Part shown: in pieces, positions 10,320 to 20,978 of the stretch
Numbering within the stretch: the first letter of the stretch is position 1
How the letters are laid out: every line of letters starts with the position of its first letter
Origin: Agaricus subrufescens
Lineage: Eukaryota; Basidiomycota; Agaricomycetes; Agaricales; Agaricaceae
Assembly: GCA_029945375.1 (NCBI GenBank)
Contig: CM057059.1
Location: 372,001-436,000, forward strand
Reading direction: 5' to 3'
DNA: 64,000 nucleotides
Position numbers and translations under genes: made by a program
The notes under the pieces: generated by a model
What the model was told of the DNA's origin: nothing
Database searches by the model: none
Seen by the model: only the letters and a program-made list of their open reading frames with translations

Positions 10320-13124
10320 ATGCCAGGCCGAGCCTTCCTTATCGATGGCGACATATACTACTCGCCTAACTGTGATAGAGATGTGCAGCTCCCTGGCGAG
10401 CTCAACATCGATGACATCACCCTATTCAACAACGTCGGTGTGGAAGCTTTCGAATCGCCGTATTGGTGGTCGGAGAGGGTTCCGTGGTTGGGCTTTTTGC
10501 CGAGGCGACCAGTATGCTGGAACGGCGCTCTCATGGAAGACATTGGTTATATGCCTCGACATCTCCTTCAAAAAGACGATCGCTCGCGTTACATGCTACC
10601 ATTTCTCTCACAAAATCGGTGGTTAGCTGTAGAGACTCTGATTCGAGAGGTGCTGGGAATTTTCTCGCGCCGTTTTAACATACAATACCTGGAACCTTAC
10701 TCTACTCGAAAGTGGGGTTATACGAATGGTCACCCTACTGAGGCTGAGACGTGGCGTTATGCCCATCAAGGCCGGGACTGGTTCGCGATGTGGATCGCGT
10801 TGCTCTACTGGATGTTGAAGACAATCCCGGAAGATGCCAACTATATAGAAGGTATCTGTCCTACGGAATGGTATAAGGTGCTGGTCATGTGGGACAAGAG
10901 TCGTATAAGCGTGTGGGAGTCTCTCCGTTGCGCCCCACTACTCCAGCGCCTCTGGGACGCCAATCGTGCAGGAGTTTTTTTACACAATCCCGATGACCAG
11001 CCAAGCCAACCCTCTGCCTGGTGGTTTGACCACTGCGGAATGCCGATCTGGTATCGCTGGGGTCCTCGGGAAATAACGCAAAGTAAACGGGTTGGCTTTC
11101 CTCTAATGGCACCCCCCCCCGAGATCCTCCAAGCGGCGACCACCGTCGTCTCACCCTCTATTCCTTCCTATTCCGCCAGCACAGGATATGAATGGGAAGA
11201 TACACAAAACTATGGTATGTGACATACGACATTCATGTTTCAATCGCTCACTTGCGCCCCCAACAGAGCCTTACTTTACGCCCACGAGTCCGCAACCAGT
11301 GCATGTCCCTGAGGATGACCAGCGCCCCCCTTCCTCGCCCTCTCAAATAAGCAAAGTCGTTTGGAAGAACGGGCGGCTCCGTCAAGTCGAAAGGTCAGGC
11401 CGCGATGTCTGGGAAGCGTTCGAGAAGAAACACGAGGAGAGGCATCGAAAGATACTACTCCATGAGACCCCCGCCTCTCGACAAACAAGATTAAATCGTG
11501 CAAAGAAACCGCCGACTGTGAGCGCCGCTGTGTATGTATGGGAGTGGAGTCTGGATACCCCACCAAAGTTTGTTCGTACTCTGGTTCCGAAGCGAGATCG
11601 TAGTGAGACTTTGGAAGAAGCTCGTCCTGGAGAAGCACGCTATGATCCATTCTGTAATGAATGGACTCTTTGTACCGAGTGGGTTGATGAATCATATGAG
11701 GATTCTGATGAAGAATCGGATGAAATAAAAGCACAGGAGTCGTGCCGAGATCAGGACGGCGCAAGCTCTCCCGCTGCTGCCTCTTCAGACTATGTTACCG
11801 AGCCTATAACAAATACTCCGTCGGCGCTCTCAGCAGTAACATCACCCCCGACAACCCCTCTACCTACCATTTCCCCCATCCGTCCCCCCGTAGAGCACGC
11901 CCCGTCGGCAGCCGGCTCAATGCCTGTCTCTGCCCCTGGTGAAGAATGGGAGCGGTCTCAGTCAGAGGTGCTTGATGTCCTCAAAAAGTATTACGGGTTT
12001 TCGCCCCCTCAACTGCCCACCAAATTCGGGACTTTAGCACGCCTGGCAGACATCAAAACTCTGCTCTCTATCACCGGCACCTGTGCCGTCAAAATCAACA
12101 GTACTTTCTGGACAACACCAATGGGCCATACCTGCATCAATTTTGTGCTACGTTTGGCCAACAAGGAAGGTGATGAACCGCCAGCCGCCAATTGGGACCT
12201 GTCTCCAGGTTGTAGGGACCCTCTTAAGTTCTCCCATCGGCTACGTTATCTCAAACGAGTGCGAGCTGGTGCCCGGATTCTCTACATGTTCGACTTTGGG
12301 GATTTGGCCACGGTTCCTTGGAAGATCACTGTCTATACCGCCTCCGCCGCTCTCATGATCTGCCGTCTACACCCCGACTTCAGCGATGAGGATATCGCTG
12401 TTGAACTAGCACAGTCAGGTATCCCGTTCCGAACCTTGCAGAAGCGAGTCGGCCTCCAGCTCGCGCGCCCTGAGCTACCGTGCGCTATAATGCCGATGAT
12501 CTTTTCAGATCATATATTCACCCCATCCGATTATGACTACTGGAAACAAAGGTGTCAGTCTGTATTGATGTCTCAGCGTGGCCGTGCAGCTATTTTGCGT
12601 GGTGGTTATGTCCGGCGCTTGGCCTTGGACGGAGGCATTGGGATTAGCGAAGTACTGAAAGGGCCGTCAGGGTTACATCACGACAACGCCCTCAATTTTT
12701 GTGCATGGGACAAAGACGGTGTAGAGTATGTGGATGACGATATGACTACCAGTGAGCTGGATCTCTTGTGTGGTATCTATCAAAGCTTTACAGGTATGTT
12801 GTGCAACGTAAAACTATACAATTTAAGCGCTAAACACATGTATCAGGTGTGGGCACAAGCATCAGAAAGCAGTCGTGGTACCCCCTTGTCTCCACGTTTG
12901 AAGGCTGTGGTGACGATCAAGGCCGTTGGCACCTTCGCATGGAAGAACTGTACCTGCAACGTCACACCTCCATCCTCAATGAAAAGGTCACAGTGAATCC
13001 AAAATTCCTTCTTACGGCTACCCAGTGGCGGGACAAGACCCGGGGTTTTGGAGAAGCCAGGAGAGCCTATGCGTCGGTCGAAAAATGGTCAACTCGATTT
13101 CTTGATACTTATTGCGCTAATTAA
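10320..13124 (+). CDS. Element 1 gene B: large conserved accessory protein of unknown function
   Basis: Three exons, 10320-11214, 11267-12793 and 12847-13124, total 2700 nt (899 residues). The start MPGRAFLIDGDIYYSPN is shared with element 2. I do not recognise a named family. Residues 1-298 form a Trp-rich domain (WWSERVPWLGF, SQNRWLAVETLIREVLGIFSRR, EWYKVLVMWDKSRISVW, WWFDHCGMPIWYRWG). A Pro/Ser-rich linker and a basic helical stretch follow (GRDVWEAFEKKHEERH), then an acidic patch, and a second conserved half (FWTTPMGHTC, ILYMFDFGDLA, GLHHDNALNFCAWDKDG). The C-terminus holds a conserved block (FLLTATQWRDKTRGFG). All frames are open, unlike the element 2 copy. It is transcribed divergently from the transposase through a shared promoter. 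By analogy with two-protein CACTA systems it could be a DNA-binding partner of the transposase, but no known DNA-binding motif was seen. Confidence 0.8.
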
Positions 13125-13584
13125 TTTTCTAAATCTGTATAAGTTGTTATTGATGATGTTAATATTATACATTAGAGACCGTCCTGTAGATTTTACTTGT
13201 ACAGCTTTTACTTGTTCTTGGTCGGCATTGGACATCTTTACCTTACATCGCAGTATTTGTTAGACATATTAATAGCACCCTGCAATTAGTGCAGGAACAT
13301 CATCTGATGCTACATATGGTAAGTCTTTCCCGTCGCATATAATTGACGTCGCTGACATAATGCTTATAGTTTATTTTGTTAATTTTTTCAAAATATAATC
13401 ATCGTATCTCGCTGCTATCGGTATGTGCTAAAGCCGTTGTCATAGATTGATTTTTCTAGTAATGTCTTGTTGATGCCGGGAGCTTGAATCGTCCAAGTTA
13501 CTTCTTTCCTTACGCCAAATCTCCAGCCAATAACAGGTGATGTATCAAAATATATCAAAACGTCTCTTTTCTAACCACGTATGC
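13125..13584. other. Convergent spacer between genes B and C, element 1
   Basis: This is AT-rich sequence between the 3' ends of gene B (plus) and gene C (minus). It probably carries both 3' untranslated regions. No other feature was seen. Confidence 0.5.
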
Positions 13585-14413
13585 TCAGATCGCGCCTACT
13601 GTAATACCAACCTTCTCCCCATGCTCTGACAGGTCTATCTTGACCTTGAATCCGCTTTTCCCTCCGTCTGGAACGCGTATACGAACGATTTTTTGCCGCT
13701 AATGTGAGAGTAATTAGTTTGCTTCTACTTTCAAAAATGACCACCTGCCTTCTGTTGCTGTTCGTCTAGGTCTTTTTCAATCAACACTTCAACGGCATCT
13801 TCCCTATGGCGTTTCCGACAACCACTCTCCCGGGTTTTCTCAACACCAACAGCGCCTCCAGCTGCTGCTGCGCCCCCGAGAGTGCCCTGACGAACACTGG
13901 CTGGTACGGCAATGAGATCAATCATTTCCGGGCGAACGTCACCTTTACCTTCAGCGGCTGAATTGACTGTCGTATCTTCTCCTTCATTGCGAGGCCTACT
14001 AGACCTTTCTCCGCGTTTTATAATAACTAAATGATGCTGAGTATCAAGTAATCGATACTTGTAAGTGACTTACCATCGTTCCAGCTTGCGTCGCTAATAA
14101 GTTTGTTGGTAGCGGGTGGTATTCCGCTATTCAAACCTAATGACTTCATCTGTGGTATCAGAATATCTCTTAACGGGTGCGGAACGTGTGGATGCTCTTT
14201 GAGATAAGCGATCAGCCGGGACTGGTTACCGAAAAGCAATTTGTCGTCGTCTGTTGTCCCGTCGCCTGTTGTCTCGTCGTCTGTCTCGTCGTCGGTTGTC
14301 TCGTCGTCTGTCTCGTCGTCGGTTGTCTCGTCGTCTGTCTCGTCGTCGGTTGTCTCGTCGGTTGTTTCGTCCTCTGTTTCCGAAAAGGAGGATAGTCGCA
14401 AAAGAGGAGACAT
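13585..14413 (-). CDS. Element 1 gene C: acidic/basic small protein of unknown function
   Basis: Three exons, 14413-14074, 14026-13749 and 13698-13585, total 732 nt (243 residues). I do not recognise the family. The N-terminus (MSPLLRLSSF) leads into a D/E/T repeat absent from the element 2 copy, then a conserved segment (LIAYLKEHPHVPHPLRD.., IPPATNKLISDASWNDG). The middle is Gly/Ala-rich and ends in a basic helix (CRKRHREDAVEVLIEKDLDEQQQK). The last exon encodes a conserved strand-rich tail (GFKVKIDLSEHGEKVGITVGAI). Both introns sit where they do in element 2. The second intron must use a GC donor (AAG|GCAGGT) to keep frame; element 2 has AAG|GTAAGT there. ATG 14413 is chosen because it gives an N-terminus parallel to MPPPSKRF in element 2. 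Confidence 0.65.
14272..14366. repeat. 27-bp minisatellite inside gene C, element 1
   Basis: About three and a half tandem copies of a 27-bp unit (plus-strand start TCTCGTCGTCTGTCTCG), encoding nine residues DDETTDDET per unit on the minus strand. Because the unit is a multiple of three, copy-number change keeps the frame. Element 2's gene C has no repeat here. Open Ser/Val frames on the opposite strand are a by-product. Confidence 0.85.
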
Positions 14414-14980
14414 TGGTAAGTACATTACTATCCCAGAACTTATACCAACCAGTATTCTCCCATTATAGATAAGTGTGTTATCTAATTACTAAAGTTGACT
14501 CGTTATGAGCACAGCCGGATACCGGTATCAACTATGCCCGGTCATGTGTAGTATAAAGACGTAAGTAATGCATTTTTCTTTCCACTTGGACTCTGTCCTC
14601 CTCTCAAAATTTCCTGTACAGCCGCCGCCGCCTCCTGCCAAACACCCGAGTTGAAGCTACTTGACTGTACAACCTGAAGAACCCGACGCCGGTGTCAACG
14701 GTGCCCGACCGTAAAACGCAGAAATATGTAAGGCGAAATACAATACTCCCATTCTTCCTGTTATTCTCCGTTTTATTAAACGTTCATGATACTTACTCCT
14801 TCGGCTTCTATGTGGTAATATCTCCCTTCCATCCGGCTCCCGTATCAAGCAGTGGCGCGTTGAGATATCGAATGTCGGTGTCGGCGATCCCTTTGTAAGC
14901 TGCAATGTATTTAAGCCCCTTCACTAACTTGTTTTTTATTCAACACCTTCCTGCTCTTCTTCACAACGCCATCGTCAATC
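14414..14980. promoter_or_regulatory. Divergent spacer between genes C and E, element 1
   Basis: 567 bp between two divergent genes. Around 14621-14640 a proline-codon run (CCGCCGCCGCCTCCTGCCA) is shared with element 2 (reverse complement near 19560-19580), hinting at a small conserved exon or regulatory block. GCCCGGTC/GCCCGACC-like repeats lie at about 14535-14545 and 14700-14710. No open gene could be assembled. Confidence 0.35.
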
Positions 14981-16277
14981 ATGCCTGCTAGTAGAACCTC
15001 GACCAAGACCTCTTCCTCATCGAAAGAGAACCATCAAGTCCAGACTGGTCGACAAGCGAGTACTGCGACTTCCCGTGGCCACGTTCGTAAGCAACCCCTA
15101 CAAGAGATCGAGCAATTGAGAAATCGACTTGCTCAAAGTGAAGGTAAACCGCCATCCTTTATCATGCCTGGATCTCATTATGTTTTCAGCGGAGCTTGAT
15201 CAGCTCAAAAAAACTACAGCTTCTAGTCCGCAGACCAAAGATTCTATGGGCGTCATACCGCGCCCTCTAAAAGTTACCAACCTGAAAACCGACATGCGAT
15301 TGGAAGGCAAGAAGCTGGTTTACAATCAATGCCGCGTAAGTCATGCCAGCCATTCTACTTTCAATTATTTATATTTCGTAGCGCACAGTCAGTGATCGCA
15401 TGATCTCCGCTGGAATAGATTTCTCTATGCAATACAAGGAGGTCGATCCCACACAGCTCGCCATGGTGGCGAAACTCGTACGTGTATCAATTTTCCATGC
15501 TCCATTCAACTAATTTTTCCTAAGGCAAAACATGATTATGAGCCGCTTCGGAAGTACGAGTCAGACTGGCCCATCTATGAGATTATTAAGGGAATTATGG
15601 GGAATTATAGAACTAATCAATCTAAATTGAGACGGGGCTATCGTCCTCCTTCAAAGAAGACCTTGTTGGATGGTGCTGCTGATGAAACTCAGGCCAATGG
15701 CGATGACGAGTTCGGCGAAAATGCTGGGGACAATGGCGCTATAGATGATGAGGGTGATATGGTTGCTGATAATGCTCAGGGTCGGGGTGATTTAGACGAA
15801 GATGAAGATCTTGATGGTATTGACTCTGACGTTGATGGCATCCCCAAGGATGATACCGAAGGTGACAATTCTTATGGTGACAAGGCTAATGAGGTGCAGG
15901 ATCCCAATAGTGACCTGGAGGATGATGACCACAATGAACTCGAGGCCCAGGGCAGTGAACTTAGTGAATTAGAAGAGGATGGTGATGATGATGACAGATT
16001 GACGGTAGCCGAAAAGCGACAGGCATGTCAAAGTGATGCTCCCATCAAGAGAGCTAGGATTACGACACAGAAATCGGCCACAAGGAAGGGGGTGGGCAAA
16101 GAGAAGGGCGACAAAGCAAAAGGTATTGACACTCAGATGCCTACACAACCAGGATCAAGGACAGCTTCGAAGCGATCATGCAAAAAGGTTGATGGTACTA
16201 ATCCAGACACTAGGCCAACCAAACAACACAAAGGTGGCCGTGTTAATGAACCACGGAAAGTGAAGAGGAGGTTGTAG
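14981..16277 (+). CDS. Element 1 gene E: coiled-coil protein with acidic C-terminal region, function unknown
   Basis: Four exons, 14981-15143, 15190-15335, 15382-15477 and 15525-16277, total 1158 nt (385 residues). The N-terminus is Ser/Thr-rich (MPASRTSTKTSSSSKEN), followed by a coiled coil (LQEIEQLRNRLAQSEAELDQLKK). The conserved core contains MRLEGKKLVYNQCR, DPTQLAMVAKLAKHDYEPLRKYES and DWPIYEIIKGIMGNYRTNQ. The C-terminal half is strongly acidic (Asp/Glu/Asn/Gly-rich) and ends in a Lys/Arg-rich tail with several possible nuclear localisation signals. I do not recognise a family. The copy in element 2 (19238 to about 17995, minus) keeps the same exon plan but has stop codons. The gene runs toward the right terminus. 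Confidence 0.75.
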
Positions 16278-16680
16278 GGTAGACTGAATGAGATCCGCAA
16301 AAAATGTGGGTATTTTCTTCTATCATTACTGTTTTCTCTATCTAATGTCTCTCTGTAGTAGGATGTTTTTTTCTTCCCTCTCTCTCGTCTATTCCTTGGC
16401 TATGGCTTGTAATCCTCTTTCGCAGACCCCTTTTTTTAATACTTTGCGACCTGTCAATTACACATATAATCACAGATTTTGAAATTTTCGGTGCTTTAGT
16501 TACATTGTGGTTTGTTGTTGATTCCCTTGACCAGCTCCGTATTTAAATATGTTTTGCCATGGGATCTACCAAATGCACAATGGTATTTAACTATTTTTGG
16601 AACTACGAAAAACCGTGTGATTTTGACTTTGAGGCTTGGTGAAATCTAAGTACATCAACGTTTATACCTATGCAACCTGT

Positions 16681-16713
16681 AGATATAATCTATGGATTGG
16701 GTAGATTATATCT
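16681..16713. repeat. Subterminal hairpin, element 1
   Basis: A perfect 12-bp inverted repeat AGATATAATCTA (16681-16692) and TAGATTATATCT (16702-16713) around a 9-nt loop. Its outer edge is 123 bp from the terminus at 16836. Element 2 has a 13-bp hairpin at exactly the same distance with a different stem sequence but the same AGATATA outer edge. Confidence 0.75.
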
Positions 16714-16824
16714 GACCTTTCCATGGTTCAGATACTACTCGTAAACCTGTTATCTCACTAAGAATTACATAGTTGTTAACTAGTTTCAGATGTGTTTTCC
16801 GCATTAGTAATTTACCCGGCCTTT

Positions 16825-16836
16825 GGTCTCATAGAG
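16825..16836 (-). repeat. Right terminal inverted repeat of element 1 (degenerate)
   Basis: Read inward: CTCTATGAGACC, differing from CACTGTGAGACC at two positions (bases 2 and 5). It is followed by target duplication TCA (16837-16839). Loss of the canonical CAC start may reduce mobility. Confidence 0.8.
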
Positions 16837-17368
16837 TCATGATGCAATCATTTCTTTAGTCCACGCTATGCAAAGTATGCAAGTCTCAATCAAATCTTAA
16901 GTACACTCATATCTAATTAAAACGTCTTAGACTACGCCATTGCGAACAAACTCACCCCATTCATTTCTATGCAGAACCATTACAATCTCATTATCGTGAA
17001 GAAGAGCGTGAAATGATGCCCACACTCAAGGTACGCGTGTGCTTTTTTATTTTTGTCTCCGTCACGTGCATGACGAGTGCCTCGAAATGAATAGCATTTT
17101 GGTGTAGGCTCTATCCCATGGTCTCCTCTGGGACGTGGACTTCTGAGTCGTCCGCTGCAACAAGGCAAGGACACCAAGAGAGGTCAGACTGATGAGTACT
17201 TGGCTATATATGATAGTGCTATTGGAACAGGTGAGATTATCAACAGGTTGGTATTTGGGAAACATATATCTTTGAACCTGGACGCTGAAGTTTTGACTAG
17301 AGTTGAGGAAGTTGCCAAGAAACGGGGTATTTCAATGGCTCAAGTTGCTGTTGCTTGGACTCTGGCTA
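16837..17368 (+). pseudogene. AKR2 segment 2 (exons 9-12)
   Basis: This is the middle part of the split AKR2 gene. It begins with TCA and the second half of the interrupted intron (acceptor ...TTTCTTTAG). Then come the short exon TCCACGCTATGCAAA, the exon for YAIANKLTPFISMQN, the exon for the GLLSRPLQQGKDTKRGQ region, and the start of the exon for SMAQVAVAWTLA, cut after CTA at 17368 by element 2. Near 16991 one T is missing from a codon that reads TAC or TAT in the other copies (ctcATTATCG), a frameshift. Colinearity with segment 1 and segment 3, with no overlap or gap, shows this is not a separate gene. Confidence 0.9.
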
Positions 17369-17380
17369 CACTGTGAGACC
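17369..17380 (+). repeat. Left terminal inverted repeat of element 2
   Basis: CACTGTGAGACC preceded by CTA. GGTAAAATACT follows 20 bp in, the same offset as GGTAAATTACT at the right end of element 1. Confidence 0.92.
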
Positions 17381-17994
17381 CAATGGTAGGTAAAATACTA
17401 TGTCGAAAAACAGCTGTGAAGTAGGTTAGTAACTATTTAAATTGTAGTTAGATTAAGGTATGTCAACTAGTATTTGACCCATGAAAATACTAGATATATA
17501 CTACTAATCAAGTAGTATATATCTAACAGTTCCATAGTCATAAACGATGATATTCTTAGATTATAACGCACTTGAAAATCAACATAACACAGTTTTTCAT
17601 AGTTCTCAAAACTGATGTAAACTAGGTTTATTCCATAACAAAACATGTTTATATATGGAGTTACTTAGAGAAGAATACGGCTGATAGCAATGTGAATGAG
17701 GCACTAAGAAGGTTTAAAAAGCCGTGATTATACATGTAAGCAACGGGACAAAAGCTGTTTTAAAAAAGAGTTTGTGGGAGAATAATACGAACAACAGCTA
17801 AGTGATAGATGAGTCACAGGGGTGGGAAGGAACATGCTACTTCGCAGAGATGTAAGGTGAAAGAGATAGTAAAAGAATAAGAAACACACACATTCTTATG
17901 CAGTCTGTACTACAGCCGCCTTCCCTTTGCTTTCAGTGGGTTGTTGATATCGTTTTGTCGCCGCCGCTTCGTTGCCCCAGTACCTTGAATGGCA
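17381..17994. other. Left subterminal region of element 2
   Basis: AT-rich and non-coding, containing the hairpin at 17492-17524 and the 3' flank of gene E. No gene was seen. Confidence 0.6.
17492..17524. repeat. Subterminal hairpin, element 2
   Basis: A perfect 13-bp inverted repeat AGATATATACTAC (17492-17504) and GTAGTATATATCT (17512-17524) around a 7-nt loop, starting 123 bp from the terminus. It is the counterpart of the hairpin in element 1. Confidence 0.75.
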
Positions 17995-19238
17995 TCATCA
18001 ATGTTTTTGCACGATCTCTTCAAAGCCGCCCTTGCCCCTTGGTTTCAGTTGCACAGGTATCTGGATATCGATACCTTTATTACCCCCCTCTTTCTCTTTG
18101 CATACCCCTTTCCTTGCAGCTGGTTTCTGGTGTTGTGCTGTAGTCTTCAACTGGGTGGTGGGATTATTCTGATGTGCTTGCTGCTTTGGTTCTGGCCCAG
18201 ATTCTTCATGCTCTGAAATATCCGTTAGTCCCTCCTCATCACCACCATCTCCTTGCACTGCAGTGCCCCGAGCTTCGAAATCGTCATCATCATCACCCTC
18301 GGCATTACCATTGGCATCCTCAGCATCAGTCCCATTCTCAAGTCTCTCATCAAAGTCGAGGTTATCATTACCATCAAGATCATTTTCCTCATCATCACCA
18401 CCCTCAAACTCGCCGGCAACAGCACCCTCCATTTCTTTGTCGCACTCAAGATCTGTGTCGGTATCGTCCCCAAGATTCCTGTCCTCAAAATTATCATTAC
18501 CTTCAGTTTGCGGTTCGTGGTCAGCTCCAGCTGATGGAGTCTCATTACGAGCAGCATAGGCCTTCTCTCGTTTAATTTGATTGGTTCAATAATTTGTCAG
18601 TATCCCCTTGATTATCTCGTAGATGGCCCAGTCCGATTCGTATTTTCGAAGCTCCGCATAGTTGTGCTTCGCCTTATAAATTGGTGGGTGAGTGAAGCAA
18701 ATCGTAGTAAACCAATGAGTAGGGAAAAGACATACGAGTTTCGCTACCATTGCCAGCTGCGACAGGTCAACCAGCTTGTATACCGTAGTGAACTGAATTC
18801 CAACTGCCTTCATTTTGTCGCTAATTATGCGCTATAGTAAATCAGTAAACGGAAGTAAAGGTATCAGCTGGATTTACGTGGCATTGGTTGTAAACTAGTT
18901 TATTTTTTTCCAGTCACATATCAGTTCAAAGGTCGGCAATCTTCTCAGGGCGCCGGATGAGTTCTTGAGAACCTTTGGTCTTGGGGTGTGAAACTACGGC
19001 TTTCCTGAACTGGTCAAGCTCCGCTGAAAACAGGATGAGATTCGAGTATAGTGAAGGATGATGATTTACCTTCCTGTTGCAAGACACAATTTCTTAATTG
19101 GTCGACATCGAGCTCTTGAAGGGCATTATTGCGGGAAGCCTCACGGGAGGTAGCTTTACTCATTTTAGGGATTGCCCGGACTTGTTGATTTTCTTTCAAC
19201 AAGGAGGAGGTCTTGGTTGATTTTTTGCTAGCAGGCAT
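17995..19238 (-). pseudogene. Element 2 gene E, broken by stop codons
   Basis: Homologue of the element 1 gene at 14981-16277. Exon 1 is 19238-19070 (MPASKKSTKTSSLLKEN, coiled coil) and exon 2 begins at 19023 (AELDQFRK). Core peptides KLVYNQC, LSQLAMVAKL and AELRKYESDWAIYEIIKGI, and the acidic C-terminal region with a Lys/Arg-rich tail, are all recognisable. In-frame stops are TGA at 18928-18926, TGA at 18916-18914 (CGA in element 1) and TGA at 18588-18586 (AGA in element 1). The acidic part after the last stop still forms a long open frame (18432-17998). The copy is inactivated as a full-length gene. A separate short C-terminal product is conceivable but unsupported. Confidence 0.8.
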
Positions 19239-19793
19239 AGTAAGTGATGTAGTCGCGTAGAAGAGTAGGAAAGCTGTGAAATGTGAAGGACAACGCAGAG
19301 GGAACTTAAATACTTCGCAACTTATGGACAGGACATCACACTGACAGTCGATGACTTGACATACTGCCACTCAACACGGTAGCCAGACAAAGGAGAGTTG
19401 ATACATGTAGGCCGACAGTGGAAGTGATAACAGTGTTTCACCGAATTATTAACAGGAAAAATGAGAAAAATATACTCCACTTTATGTCTTTCTGCATATT
19501 CTAGCCCGGTATAATGGGTGCCGACAACCGGTGGGGCGGATAGTACGTCTTGCCTCGGTCGCTTGGCAGGAGGCGGCGGTGGTGGAACAAGATTATTAGA
19601 GCAGCACATAGCGAAATTGGAAAAGATAATGCTTAACTTACGTCTTCCTAGTACATACGGCCGGGCAAATTTGATTCCGATACCTGGCTGTGCATATAGC
19701 GAAGTCGCTTTGATAATCTGATAAAACACTTATCTATAAATGGAAAAGGTATAAGTTCCGGGAAACAGCCCTAACAATTCAAAGCCCTCGCTG
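19239..19793. promoter_or_regulatory. Divergent spacer between genes E and C, element 2
   Basis: 555 bp. On the minus strand 19729-19322 is open and proline-rich (VPPPPPPAKRPRQDVLSAPP). Part of this is shared with the equivalent spacer of element 1, where the frame is not open. It may be a decayed small exon or a leader. No gene is claimed. Confidence 0.3.
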
Positions 19794-20538
19794 ATGCCTC
19801 CTCCTTCGAAGCGATTCACCTCTGTAGACCCGGACGGCTTGTGGGACGAAGTTTATGATGTTCCACACTTTGATAATCTGCAGGGGTTGCTTCAGTATCT
19901 CGAAGAGCACCCAGATAAACCTCACCCGAGTAGAGAATACTTGTCGCCCTCATATGGTATGGAGGAGCCATCACGTTCCACTGACGGGATGGCACCTGCA
20001 ACCAAGCCGCTTATTAGCGAACAGAGCTGGCAAGATGGTAAGAAATTTACAAGGGACAGTCATTTGATGCTCAACAACACACAGTGATTAGGGAACGAGG
20101 AAAAAGGTCGGTTAGGAATCGCACCGAAGGAGTAGATCTTGAAGGCGGGGCGATTGATTCCGCCGCTGGAGGTAAGGATAATGCCCAGCCGGAAATCGCA
20201 GTCGGTTTCGTTGCCGAACCAGGTAGTGCTCACCAGTGTACTGCTGTTGAGGCAATAGTCACAGAAGACGCCGATGACGCTAAAAAACAATGGAAGAAGA
20301 GCTGCCGGAAACGACGTAGAAAGGATGCTGTTGAGGTCTTAATCGAAAAAGGTCTAGACGAGCAACAGCAGAAGGTAAGTGATTATTTTTGAAGGTTAAA
20401 GAAAGCTAAATTCTCTCACTTTAGCGACCTAAAACTATTCACATTAGTATTCCGAACAATAGCAAGGGCGGTTTCAAGATCGAAATGGATTTGTCAGAGC
20501 ATGGGGAGAAGATTTGTGTTGCAGTAGGCGCAATCTGA
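19794..20538 (+). CDS. Element 2 gene C: small protein of unknown function
   Basis: Three exons, 19794-20037, 20085-20374 and 20425-20538, total 648 nt (215 residues). It starts MPPPSKRFTSVDPDGLWDEV. The conserved parts are LLQYLEEHPDKPHPSREY, MAPATKPLISEQSWQDG, a basic helix (CRKRRRKDAVEVLIEKGLDEQQQK) and the last exon (GFKIEMDLSEHGEKICVAVGAI). Exon boundaries and phases match element 1, but this copy lacks the D/E/T repeat and both introns have standard GT donors. Function is unknown. The basic Lys/Arg cluster would suit nuclear import or nucleic-acid contact, but no named domain is visible. Confidence 0.7.
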
Positions 20539-20978
20539 GTATGCGTGGTTAGAGCAGAACAGAATGATATATTTTAATACATTCCCTGCCATTGGTAATG
20601 GATTTGGTATAAGGCAATGAGTGAGCGAACGATCCATGACAATTGTTTGGCACATACCATTAGCAAGTGAAATATACGACATGAATGTATTATTTTATTA
20701 CTTGATTATAGTCAAAATATAAACTATAAGTGCCTTTTCAGTGATGCTGAGCCTATAGATTTGCGACAAGAAAAACTTACCAGATGTAGCATCAGATGAT
20801 GTTCCCACAGGAACTGCAGGCGCTGATAGTATGTCCATCGAAGGCTACAATGTAAACTAGAAGTCCAATGCCACCGAAATGCAAAAGATAATGTACAAAT
20901 GGGATCTACTACACGTGAAAATTTCTAATCTCTACAGGGTTGCACCAAGCGTCATCAATAACTTACAGATAAAAGTAA
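20539..20978. other. Convergent spacer between genes C and B, element 2
   Basis: About 440 bp of AT-rich 3' flanking sequence. No coding or structural feature was identified. Confidence 0.5.

Larger units (their letters stand above)
3727..16836 (-). mobile_element. CACTA element 1: five-gene CACTA/EnSpm transposon, inserted in an AKR2 intron
   Basis: This is a 13,110-bp DNA transposon. Its left end starts CACTGTGAGACC; its right end, read inward, is CTCTATGAGACC, a degenerate copy. It is flanked by the 3-bp direct repeat TCA (3724-3726 and 16837-16839), as expected for CACTA elements, and the AKR2 intron is continuous across it. Contents in order: gene D (minus), Tnp2-type transposase A (minus), gene B (plus), gene C (minus) and gene E (plus). 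Strand is given by the transposase. Genes B, C, D and E are open through all inferred exons; the transposase has one in-frame TGA. The element is therefore probably not autonomous alone. Superfamily assignment rests on the Tnp2 protein, CACTG termini and 3-bp duplication. Element 2 at 17369-30992 is a diverged relative. Confidence 0.93.
16278..16836. other. Right subterminal region of element 1
   Basis: AT-rich and non-coding. It holds the gene E 3' region, the hairpin at 16681-16713 and the motif GGTAAATTACT 20 bp inside the terminus. The last 12 bp (16825-16836) are the degenerate terminal inverted repeat. Confidence 0.6.

Noticed and set aside
14177..14472. Ser/Val- and Arg-rich open frames on the plus strand
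   Set aside because: They are the opposite-strand reading of the D/E/T repeat in gene C, with no independent support.
16837..17368. Reading the middle AKR fragment as a gene piece captured inside a single 27-kb transposon
   Set aside because: Each flanking block has its own terminal repeats, its own 3-bp duplication and a full gene set. The AKR fragment is exactly colinear with the outer AKR pieces, so it is host DNA between two insertions.
18174..18575. Several plus-strand frames rich in His or Ser opposite gene E
   Set aside because: They are mirror images of the acidic low-complexity region of gene E on the minus strand.
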